From: Amborella trichopoda | Lineage: Eukaryota; Streptophyta; Magnoliopsida; Amborellales; Amborellaceae | NCBI RefSeq assembly: GCF_000471905.2 | Contig: NW_006499207.1 | Coordinates: 5,009,561-5,073,560 of the forward strand | Reading direction: 5' to 3' | Length of the DNA: 64,000 nt | Shown: positions 23,232-32,698 of the stretch, piece after piece | Numbering within the stretch: the first letter of the stretch is position 1 | Layout of the letters: every line of letters begins with the position of its first letter | The notes under the pieces: generated by a model | What the model saw: only the letters and a program-made list of their open reading frames with translations | What the model was told of the DNA's origin: nothing | The model's database searches: none | Program-made: the position numbers and the translations under genes

Positions 23232-23915
23232 CGTTCGTTTCATGATAACATTGAGGAATTGGGGAAAATTATCACGAAAATGCTCAAAGAAGAAGAAAGA
23301 CAAGGCAATATCCTCCCCTTGACCCCTATCCACCCAATCATACCTTGCCACCTCTTTGAGGTCATGGTATCCTCTCCTGAACACAAAGCTTCCCCCTCTA
23401 CTTCTACTATGCCAGAATGAAATGGCGCGCTAGAAGCGGCCCCCGTGCCTAAGGAAGCCTTGGAGGTAAACCTTATAGCATCAAGGGTCACCTATACATC
23501 AGACCAGCAAAAGGTCCTACATGTCCCCATCTCTCTTATAAAAGCAGAATTGGCATACCAATCACCAAGGAAGGCACTCCAAGTTCCATCCTCCTTGAAT
23601 AATGGGGTCATCAGCAGCCAAAAGAAGGTCCTACACTTCTCGAGGGTTGTTGGAGAAGTACAGCCAAACAAGAGCCATCCCTCCGGCTCCCAGGAACAAG
23701 ACCCCCTGACAGAGTTGAGAAGAGAGGTTCGTAACCTCCAGAGCCAATTGGAGGTCATGTGCATTGCTTCAAAGCACTTAAAGGGTTTGTCCTTGAGACT
23801 AAGAGGTGAGGAAGAAATTGCTCCCCCATTCGAGGTCATTGAAGCCATAGTAGGTTGCCACAACGCAAAGCAAGGTGTGGGATATTCCCTTTCGTCTCAC
23901 ACTAACAAAGGATGA
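23232..23915 (+). pseudogene. protease-to-RT linker of interior A, second part
   Basis: Continues the frame broken at 9013. It encodes HDNIEELGKIITKMLKEEER and LPLTPIHPIIPCHL, then RVTYTSDQQKVLHVPIS, a serine-rich part, and LTELRREVRNLQSQLEVM, which looks like a coiled coil. The same order is seen in element C at 49602-49264 on the minus strand (EDLRRMITDMLKEEERQ, RVTYTLDQQKVLHVPIALL). It ends at a stop at 23913. No reverse transcriptase follows; the next gene is antisense. Confidence 0.65.
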
Positions 23916-24074
23916 ATGCAATAAAATAAGAGAAAACAAACGAGAGAAAGACATGTCGCACAACACACTAAGCAAAAAGTCACATTTCATTCATAAAACC
24001 AAAAGTTCATATAAGTGTCAACATTATCAATACCAAGAATTGGTGTACAAAGAGTTATAAATGATAGTGTTCAC

Positions 24075-25079
24075 TCAAGCCTCAAGACTAAGCTTATAAT
24101 GGTCTCATTGTGTCCACTTGATTCCATCCTTTAGGGCTGTTGCCTGAAGGAGCGCAAACTTTCTGACCAAAGGAGGATATTCCCTACGTACCAACTGAGG
24201 AGAAAATGGGTCTTTTCCTTCTTCACAAGCCACAACAAGCAAGCCTTCCAAATCGTTGATGTTATTTTCAAGAATCGCCATTTCATTCTCATTCTCAAAA
24301 CATGCGATTGCTTTAACAATCAAAGGAACTTCTAAAGGAAAAATCTCGAAATTTTGGTGAAAGAACTGATGCATGAGCAAGTTGATTCTAAGGTTACCCA
24401 AGTGTGCCGCCGCGAAATCGGTGACAGTCAAAGGCTCAGGAAAGAACTTAAGTAAACGCCTAATCGAGGGATATTTCTCAATAGAAGATGATTCTTCTAA
24501 AGACAGAACTTCTCGAGCCTGTCGAGCTGTTTCAGTCGCCTTCGTTTTGAACAAGTCTGCACAAGGAACCTCAAAGTCTAAAAGGTTGTCTATCAACTTC
24601 TTCTCCAAAGAGGGGAACATGATCAGCTCAAAGATAGAAGCTCGGCTGAAAAGTTGATAAGCGGCTCTAAGAAGATCATGTCTATTGTCTGCAGAAACAT
24701 TACGGTGATTGTGCCTGGTGAGTTGTGCAGGGAAAGGCATCATGGGATGCGAAACAACAAAGCCTCCCCGGATGTGCCAGACAAGAGGATGTATAACTTG
24801 TCCCGAATAGGAGGTGACTACAAAAGCTGAGCCTATGATAGGTTCCCTTCAAGCAGAAGATGCGCGGCTCCCTCATAGGGTGGCAAGAGGGATTGCCTTG
24901 TTGCCCATGATCATCAGGTCATACTCGCTCTCACCTCCAGAGACATGACGCTGAGGAGAGGGATGTGGTTAATTCTCAGGAATAAGAGGCTCCTTGTCCT
25001 CAATAATCATAAGGTCCCTACTTGAAGAAGCCTGCCTCCTGGCAGCTTTAGAAGCCTTGGCCAATTGTTGAGAAGATAT
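24075..25079 (-). pseudogene. Antisense gene of interior A, unrecognised protein
   Basis: A 335-codon frame on the strand opposite to the retroelement. The start codon appears mutated (ATA at 25079-25077, where element C has ATG) and there are three or four in-frame stops, but the rest is open; the longest part is 24743-24105. Visible segments include FVVTSYSGQVIHPLVWHIRG, MPFPAQLTRHNHRNVS, FELIMFPSLEKKLIDNLL, EVPCADLFKTKATETARQAR, FENENEMAILENNINDLEGL and LLQATALKDGIKWTQ. I do not recognise the family. The copy in element C (47681-48617) agrees along the whole length, with many third-position differences, which points to past selection on a protein. About 0.9 kb of leader separates it from a TATA box at 26011-26018. 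The 3' end faces the end of the protease linker. Confidence 0.7.
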
Positions 25080-26000
25080 TTGTTGGAGGACACTAATCAT
25101 CGCCAAAGGCAAGACTATTGTTGTCTGCTGCTAAGAGGGAATCACCACCTCGAGATCAATCGAGGGCAATCACTACCTTGCGATCAACCGAGGGCAATCA
25201 CTACCTTGCGATCAACCGAGGGCTATCACCGTCTCATGACCAAGGCGTCTTAATGCCTCGCTCTAGCTATTGGCATGCGTCGCATGTGAGTCCCTTAAAA
25301 TCTGGGCAAGCCGCCTGACACTTGAGGCATGGCCTGTCGTCGCGAGTGCAGAGGATGACCGTTCACCATCCCATGACCCTTCGACTCTTCGACTGTTATT
25401 TTCCTGTAACCCTTCGGGTTCCCACTGGCATTTCTGCTCCTCACCGAGAATCCACTCTCGTCCATCTAGAAAACCCTGCCCCACCTTCCACTCGTTGCCA
25501 AAATTAACGAAAAACCATCGGAATCCCAAAAAGGCTTCCTTGAGACCCTGCGGATCTCCCTTCTCCCTGCTCTTCCCATTTTCGTAGTTCACCAAAACCC
25601 ACTGGAATTCCACTAAGTTTTCGGTGACCTTAATGCATCCCCTCCTTCTCCTCCTCTAATAACCAGAAGACCTACAGAGCCCTCCGAACTCTCTGCGACC
25701 TCCCCTGCAGCAAAATGATTGGAGGAGCATTGGAACTCCGGTAAGGGATCTCTACAAATTCTTCTAAGACCCCGAGAAACTCTATTCCTTGCTTAGAAAT
25801 CCTCGGCACTTCCCGAAAAGGTTCACAAGCATGACACGAAGCTTTGTGACCTCCTAAAGCTCACCAGAAAAGCTCCTAACTGCCTGTCTTTGCCAATTTT
25901 GGCTGGGAGATTCTCATTGGGAAACCTTTGCTAAAGGCTTTGGCCCTCTCTCTCTAAAAACCCTTCTACTGTTTTACCCTTCGGTAAAATAGTAAAGAGG
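25080..26000 (-). other. Leader region of the antisense gene, interior A
   Basis: No protein is supported although frames are open on both strands. Near the gene (25150-25225) there are two tandem copies of a 28-bp unit with GATCAACCGAGGGCAATCAC. The rest parallels 46690-47680 in element C (leader of the same gene). It could be an untranslated leader or contain an intron. Confidence 0.45.
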
Positions 26001-26020
26001 AGTTTTCCCCCTTTTATACC
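26001..26020 (-). promoter_or_regulatory. TATA promoter of the antisense gene, interior A
   Basis: On the minus strand it reads GGTATAAAAGGGGGAAAACT; the TATA box occupies 26011-26018. The 40 bases around it match 46640-46681 in element C almost base for base, while flanking leader sequence has diverged more. Confidence 0.6.
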
Positions 26021-26119
26021 CAGCAGTACCGTGAATTGCCCCTAACAAACATGAAATGACACTTCGATCCCCAGTCCTGGACGATAATTAGACCAGGCCA
26101 AGGCCGGTCAACCCTGAGA

Positions 26120-26340
26120 CCCGAAAAGGTTATCGCCCCTCACTTCACTCCAGAGGCTATCGTCGCGTGCATTATTTTGGGGGCTATCACCGCGCACCAC
26201 ATCAAGACCTTTGCCGATCACTTTGTCAGGAGGCTATCATTGCGAGCCTCGTCAAAGGGGTTATCGTCCTACATTTTTCCAAAGGCTACTGCCGCATGCT
26301 TCACCAAGGGGCATAATGCCGTGTGCGCCATCCAACACTT
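26120..26340 (+). repeat. 27-bp minisatellite, interior A
   Basis: Decayed copies of GGCTATCACCGCGCACC-type units, the same family as 39770-40085 and 46262-46560. It lies just upstream of the antisense promoter. Confidence 0.6.
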
Positions 26341-26479
26341 AGAGCCACATGCATGTCATGGCTCTCCCATCTTGACCATCGTCCTATATTCCTAGGAAGT
26401 TCATTCCTTGCACTACAGCCTCACCCTTTAGGGAGCCCAGCCTCTAGTGATGGCTCTCTTCCCCATGGAGTCACATCCC

Positions 26480-27215
26480 TCACCACACCACGGTCCGTGC
26501 TGCATGGCCTTAAACTGCAGAGCCATGGTCCAAACTATATGACCTTAAACTGTAGTGAAGGTCTGGTTGCATGACCTTAAACTACATAGTCCTTGTCTCA
26601 TGACTAAAAAATGTGAGACCACGGTCCATGCTGAATGACCTGAAACTGCATAGCCATGGTCTAAACTATATGACCATAAACTATAGCGGTGGTCTAGTTG
26701 CACGACTTTAAACTGCATAGTACTTATCTCACGACTCAAAACTGTAAGACCATGGTCCGTTCTCTATGACCTTAAATTGCATAGCCATGGTCCCAACTAT
26801 ATGACCTTAAACTGTAGCAGTGGTCTAGTTGCACGACCTTAAATTGCGTAGTCCTTGTCTCATAACTCAAAACTGTGCAACCACGGTCCATGCTGCCTGA
26901 CCTTAAACTGCATAGCCATGGTCCAAACTATACGATCTTAAACTGTATCGGTGGTCTAGTTGCACAACCTTAAACTGCATAGTCCTCTCGTATGACTCAA
27001 AACTGTACGATCATGGTCCTGCTATGTGACCTCAAATCATAGTGCGTGTCCTAGCCGCATGACGTTAAAAAGCTTGGCACCATGGTTCAAACTATACGAC
27101 CTTAAACTGTAGCGAAGGTCTGATTTTACAACCTTAAACTGCATAGTCCTAACTGCACGACTTGAAACTGCATAGCCGTGGTCCGAGCTACAAGAACTGT
27201 AATGCATAGCACAAC
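26480..27215 (+). repeat. 35-bp minisatellite, array II of interior A
   Basis: About 20 copies with CATGACCTTAAACTGCATAG and CCATGGTCCAAACTATATGA words, the reverse complement of the arrays in B and C, in line with the element being on the plus strand. Alternating unit variants (CATAG and TGTAGC types) suggest a two- or three-unit higher-order pattern. Confidence 0.8.
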
Positions 27216-27239
27216 AAATGATCCATACGCACAACTTCA

Positions 27240-27640
27240 AGGGTATTTCATCAAACACCCCCAACGGAGTTAGATGTATGCAAACTCATACCTGGCTCTT
27301 TAAACCCTAATGGGTTTGTCTCACACCAATGTCCCAGTTAGAGTCACATCTTTTACGACCCACTCAATTCCCAGGGAGTTTAGTGTCCTTCTTCTCCTCT
27401 CAACCCTCATGAGGTTCATCTATGCTCTGGCCTGTCATGCTCAGCAGAGTCACATGCATGCCATTACTCATTATCCCAAAGACGTCACACTGGACCTCCC
27501 AATCCCTGGTGAAGTCACGTCTGTCTACCACTCCTCGAGTGCTGCCATCTCTATTTGAACCTCTCACTTGTGTATAGCGTTAACTATCTCTATCCATAGG
27601 GAGTCAGATTGCTATCCACAATCTGTCCCCCATGTAGGTT
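27240..27640 (+). repeat. GACTCC-type motif region, interior A
   Basis: On this strand the motif is inverted: CCCCCAACGGAGTTAG near 27256, CCCAGGGAGT near 27372, CCCTGGTGAAGTCAC near 27506, CCATAGGGAGTCAG near 27595. Decay is stronger than in B. Confidence 0.5.
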
Positions 27641-27654
27641 TACCTACATGACGA

Positions 27655-28125
27655 CCACACACTGGTCCGCATTTCATGACCTTAAACTGCACAGCCACTG
27701 TTCGTATTGCATGACATTAAACTACATAGCTCTAGTGCTAACTGCATGACTTTAAACTGCACAGCCGTGGTCCAAAGTATATGACCTTAAACTATAATAG
27801 AGGTCTCGTTGCATAACCCTAAACTACATGGTCTTAGTTGCATGAATTTAAACTGAACAGCCGTGGTCCAAACTATATGACCTTAAACTATAGCGGAGGT
27901 CTCGTTTCAAACCCAAATCTGCATAGTCCTAACTACATGACTTTAAACTGCACAGCCGTGGTCCAAACTATATGACCTTAAACAATAGCGGAGGTCTCCT
28001 TGCATGACCCTAAACTGCATGGCCCTAGTTGCATGACTTTAAACTCTGTAACCACAGTCCAATCTATATGACCTTAAACCATAATGCACGTCTTGTCCGC
28101 ATGACGTTAAACCTGCTTCGCTCAG
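27655..28125 (+). repeat. 35-bp minisatellite, array I of interior A
   Basis: About 13 copies with GACCTTAAACT and TGGTCCAAACTATATGACC. It is separated from array II by the GACTCC region, the same order as in E and C. Confidence 0.8.
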
Positions 28126-29050
28126 GTCCAGGAGGCATGACCTTAATGACGTCCCACATACGTGCACATGCCCTTTACGTTCATCTTCACGCACGTCCTC
28201 CCTAACAGACCCGTTCGTGTGCGCACACCACCTCCATTTCCTCCCCAGTGAGTCTACATACGGGCACACACCCTTTATATGCATCTTCACGCACGCCTTC
28301 CCTAGCTGGCCCATTCGTGTGTGTGCACCACCTTCACCATCATTTCCATCTTTTCCCCCTGTGAGTCCTGCCCATGCTCACCAAACAACGAACCCTTCCA
28401 CAAGCCATACTTGCCGTTAGCTAGTGGGTCACCATTGTTCACCCGCCATCCATCCATCATCAACTCTTCACAAGATAACTTCATGCCAGCTTCCCAAGTA
28501 GGTCAGAGTCATCACGAAGCTCACTCTATGGCTGCCATAAACTACCTTTCATCCCCACTACGGTCCAGCTGTATGACCCTAAACTATAGTGCATGTTCTG
28601 GCTACATGACATTAAAAGGCTTCGCACAGGTCTTGAAGGCATGACTCTAAATATGCCTTCACATGAAAAAGCATGGTGTACACCTGACAAGGGAATGCTA
28701 GGAGTAAAAATGATAAACGGGCATGGTCACGAAACTATGAGTAAATCAGTTATGTGAAAAACAAAAAACCCAGGTAAGGTGAAACCCCAAAAGGGCACCT
28801 TGAGCAAAAAGGGATGAAAAGGTTGGACATAATCACAAGGTCATGGGTAAAAGAGCTCAGAAATACAAGAAGTTGGTGAAAATCGTCTTCATGGCCCCAC
28901 TTCCTCTGTTCAAGTGAAAACTCACAAAGGGTGCTTGGACCATCAAGACAAGCTAACATACGACCACCACCTCAACCGACACTCAATATCCAAACAGTCA
29001 CAATTCTGGCTATTGAGGTCTGCCTAAAATCCTTAAATGCCAACATCCAT
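28126..29050 (+). mobile_element. 3' internal region of interior A without a gene
   Basis: Includes GTGCGCACACCACC-rich sequence (28150-28480), some isolated 35-bp-unit remnants (28560-28640) and the GGGCATGGTCACGAAAC block (28640-28960). It matches 41571-42410 in E and the reverse of 81-1190 and 12990-13650. No protein is supported. Confidence 0.6.
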
Positions 29051-29054
29051 TCGC

Positions 29055-29342
29055 AACACCATCACGACTCATCAGGGGGTGAGAGCCGCATAAGATCCCC
29101 CACGTTTCAATATGGCTCATTAGGGAGTGAGAGCCGCATAAGATCTCCCAACCACTATGGCTCATCAGGGGGTGAGAGCCACATAAGATCCCCGACATTT
29201 CAACATGGCTCATCAGGGAGTGAGAGACGCATAAGATCTTCGAACAAACATGGCTCATCAAGGGGTGAGAGCCGCATAAGATCCCCCATGCTTCAACATG
29301 GCTCACCAAGGAGTGAGGGCGGCATAAGATCTCCCCAGTTCA
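29055..29342 (+). repeat. Alternating 48/45-bp repeat (93-bp dimer), interior A
   Basis: Six units that begin GGCTCATCAGGG and carry GAGAGCCGCATAAGATC. Odd units are 48 bp and end CACGTTTCAACAT-like; even units are 45 bp and end CAACCACTAT-like. All lengths are multiples of three, so both strands stay open through the array. It lies 0.4 kb before the 3' LTR. Confidence 0.8.
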
Positions 29343-29723
29343 ATAACAACAAGAGTCCTTGAGGGTGATGACGATGACTAAAAGATCCCTCCGGAAATGC
29401 TAAGGATCATGCGAAGGCAAGAAACGGACGAAGCCAGGGTGTAACTTGCCACAGTTTTCAGGGTACGTCTCCACAAAACCCCCTAACTTACATGGGACAA
29501 AACATTTGGGACGGGTCAGAAGCCCCAGACTGGACCCCACTAGATGGGACCTACAGAGATACCCTAAGCATCAAAAGCAAACCTAGTGTAGCAGTGAACC
29601 ATGCCGATCTAGGAATCATAGCATTTGGCCTTCGGAAAAGGCCTGGTAATCCCTTGAGGGTGAGGACTTCGACAAGATCCCTTAAAACTTACTGAATGAT
29701 TGCACTTCTAGATTCTCTCGAAG

Positions 29724-29745
29724 CACAACATTTGGCGAGGAATGC
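29724..29745 (+). promoter_or_regulatory. Conserved 3' end with polypurine-like primer, interior A
   Basis: GCACAACATTTGGCGAGGAA followed by TGC abuts the LTR. Element E has GCACAACATTCGACAGGGCA and element B GCACAACAATCGGTGGGGCA at the same place. The purine cluster GGCGAGGAA is the likely plus-strand primer; it is short for a polypurine tract. Confidence 0.45.
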
Positions 29746-32382
29746 TGCTGGAAGGTATTTTTCATCAACATGAGCCCCGCTCAATAAAGCCTAGTAAACA
29801 GTGGAAATTCTGACAGTCTCATAATAGCCCTGGAATGGCTCAAGATCTTCATTAGGTCTCTCAAAATTCTCTTGCCAATTTTCATCGCATTTCGACATGT
29901 CTAAGGCAATGCAGACTGAGAAACAATTACGGCTAAATTAGTCTCTAGCACCCTGAAACGACCCCTATAACTAGAGCTACATTTTTGGAATCTCAAACTA
30001 CCACCATTGGATTCGGAACGATTGAAAACCCCCAGTGGTCTAATTTTAGCCTGAACGGACACTCTATGAAGAAGTTATAGGCAAAAGAGTGAAATAAGTG
30101 GGGCCACATGCTATTCCCGTCCGGCCACCCTGCAACTCCACGCCATGGAAAGGACAATCATGACCAATGAATTTCGATGCTCATTTCTCACCCATTCCAA
30201 GTCGAACCGCTCTCAAATTTTGTGATCATGTTCGTCTAGTCAAGATGAGCGATTCGATATGTGGCACGTTCCGTGATGACACCGCTCACGAGCATGATCG
30301 TCGCGAGACCAATTCCATCGTGTGCATAAGGTCTCGGGTTATCACTGACCTGAACCCCGTACATGATGAACGATCAGATTCTACACACAAAGCCGATGAA
30401 GCGACTGTAAATTTTGTCATCGAAATTCCAGATTCCTACCAAAATTCAAAAGTTGAAAAATCTTCGTTGGGGCACGAAATCGAGCTGCATTTGTTGCCTC
30501 GCGATCATAATGGAATGCTCAGTGTAATTCAATGAATAAATCATCAAAAAACATCAAGGAACGCGTACACTATCCATCCGACATTTCAAGATCCACTCAA
30601 ATTTCAAGTCACATGATCGTGCACTAAAAACATGATCCATGGCTTGAAGTTGGTATCAAATCGATCGCCATGCCGAGCCCTACAAGGAAATAATCATTTT
30701 ACGATCAACCGGGCATTAGAACGACCCCGAATCAGCCATGCAACAAGCAAGTTCTAGGGCAACACAACGATAGTTTTGGAATTCCACGAATTGTTAGAAA
30801 GGGGCAAATCTATCATTTTGGACCTATTTTCTAATTTATTTTAATTCAATTTAATCTTAATTTTCAGTAATTAGGGTTACTTTTGATCATCCACCAATGT
30901 TTGGGGCAAATTCTATATATACGTATCAGCATTGTACTCACTAGAGGACTCAACCTTTCACAAAGGAGAGTTTTAACTTAATACAAGTTTCTCTTTCTTC
31001 TCGTTATTAGGTCACGTTTGAAAGAGAGAGTGAGGTGAGAGAAACTTTTGATCGGTACCCCTAAGTTCGAAGTAAATCTTCTCTCTCTTCCTTTCTTTTT
31101 TTTTTTCTCTCTCTCTTCTTTCCTGTCTTCCCCCCTTCGTCTCCGTCTGAGTTTCTTGTAGGGGTTATGCACGACAGTGGCAGTGCTGTGCATGCCTGCC
31201 CTAAGGTTACATAGGTCGCGCATGGCGATGGCAGCGCCATGTGCGAGTCAACTTCCCCTTCTTTTCTTCTATCTCTTTCGTCTAGTGGGGCCTGAAGATG
31301 GCGTCGCCCATCGTCGTCCACTGACGTAGCTTGGACGTCTTAGTGAAGAACTCAAATGGTGAAACCGGTTGCTGCCCATAGGGGTCCTTCCCTATTGCGC
31401 ATCCATCCATAGCAGACGGCGATACCCATCGCCACCCACTATAGGCCTCGGCAACGTCTACCGCTGTCCACGTGCTTCCTTCGTGTGTTCGGCATTCATC
31501 GCTGTCCTTCCTATGTTCCACGCCTATCACCGTTCGCCTCGTGAGGATTACCGCTGTGTTCTTCACTAATGACCATCGCCACGTGCTTCATCAGAAACTA
31601 TCTTTGCTCGAGCGGGGGCTTGTTGTTTTCTTATGTGGTCAACGATGATGCCTAGCATCGTCCGTAGTTCGTTCCTCACTCTCTAGCCATGACAAGTAGT
31701 GTCCAGCGCCGTCTAAGGGCCACGACACTGCTACTCCATGGTCGTGAGTGGCAACGCCTAGCACCGTTCGGATCTCATCTCTCTGTTGTCTCATCTCTTC
31801 TTTCAATTCTTTTGTCTTTTCTTGCCTGATTGAGGCTAGACTTAGCCTAGCACCACCATATCAGTCTTGGTTTCAAGTTGCATTTCCACAGTGCTGGTTC
31901 TAAGAACCATGCCCGTCTTGCTAACACTCCAGGTCGATGACATCCAGGCTGCAATGCTAGTCTCGCTTCTTCATCAAGTTTTCTTCCCTTTTCTATCTTT
32001 ATTTGAACCTTACACTTCATCGCCATCTCGTGTGAACGTACAGTGCCCTAAGACATGGGTGGGTCTCTTCTACCCACTTGTCTCGCAAATTAACCATAGA
32101 AGTGTTGTGTAGAAACAAGAGGATTACAGGTCAAGGGAGACGATTCTTAACCAGTTAAAGCAGTTGGAGGGACTTTCTTCGTGATCAAAGAGGGCATCCA
32201 TGCGAGCCAGCTCGAGTAAGTCCTGAACCCACCTTCAATTCCTCTCTCTTCAGTTGGTATACTTGTCCTTGCTCTCGAGCAAGGTTCCAAGAGAGCGATC
32301 TCAAATCTCAGGTTCTCCAGAAACCCGATATACGTGCCGCAGGTCATCTAGATCCAGAAGGCGAGATCGAGGCACCTAACTA
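29746..32382 (+). mobile_element. Middle LTR of the concatemer
   Basis: Starts TGCTGGAAGGTATTTTTC and ends CACCTAACTA, 2637 bp, with a single-copy U3. TATA box CTATATATAC is at 30913-30922. It is 3' LTR to interior A. No primer binding site follows; instead a second LTR fragment begins immediately. Confidence 0.8.
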
Positions 32383-32698
32383 AGGGACTGTTCTGAAATT
32401 CCAAGAATTGTTAAGAAGGGAAAAATCTGTCATATTACACCCTATTTTCTAATTTATTTTAATTCAATTTAATATTAATTTCCAGCAATTAGGGTTACTT
32501 TTGATCATCCACCTATGTTTGGGGCAAATTCTATATATATGTACCAGCATTGCATGCATCAAGGACTGAACCTTTCAAAAAGAGAGAGTTTTTACTTAAT
32601 ACAAGTTTATCTTTCTTCTCATTGTTGGGTCACGTTTGAGAGGGAGAGTGAGGTGAGAGAAAATTTTGATCGATACCCCTAGGTTCAAGGTAAATCTT
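32383..32698 (+). mobile_element. LTR fragment fused to gag sequence
   Basis: Repeats the middle of an A-type LTR, from AGGGACTGTT (compare 30773 and 57830) through a TATA box (32531-32540) to GGTAAATCTTCT. At 32699 it changes to sequence that in element D lies about 1 kb inside the internal region (60479, CCCTCTCCAAACTCCA). The LTR 3' part, primer site and start of gag are therefore absent at the left end of interior E. Confidence 0.75.

Noticed and set aside
24373..24657. Plus-strand frame over the antisense gene of A
   Set aside because: The minus-strand frame is the one conserved with element C over its full length; this is its shadow.
29010..29309. Minus-strand frame with ILCGSHPLMSH repeats
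   Set aside because: It mirrors the 48/45-bp repeat; both strands are open because unit lengths are multiples of three, so openness is not evidence of coding.
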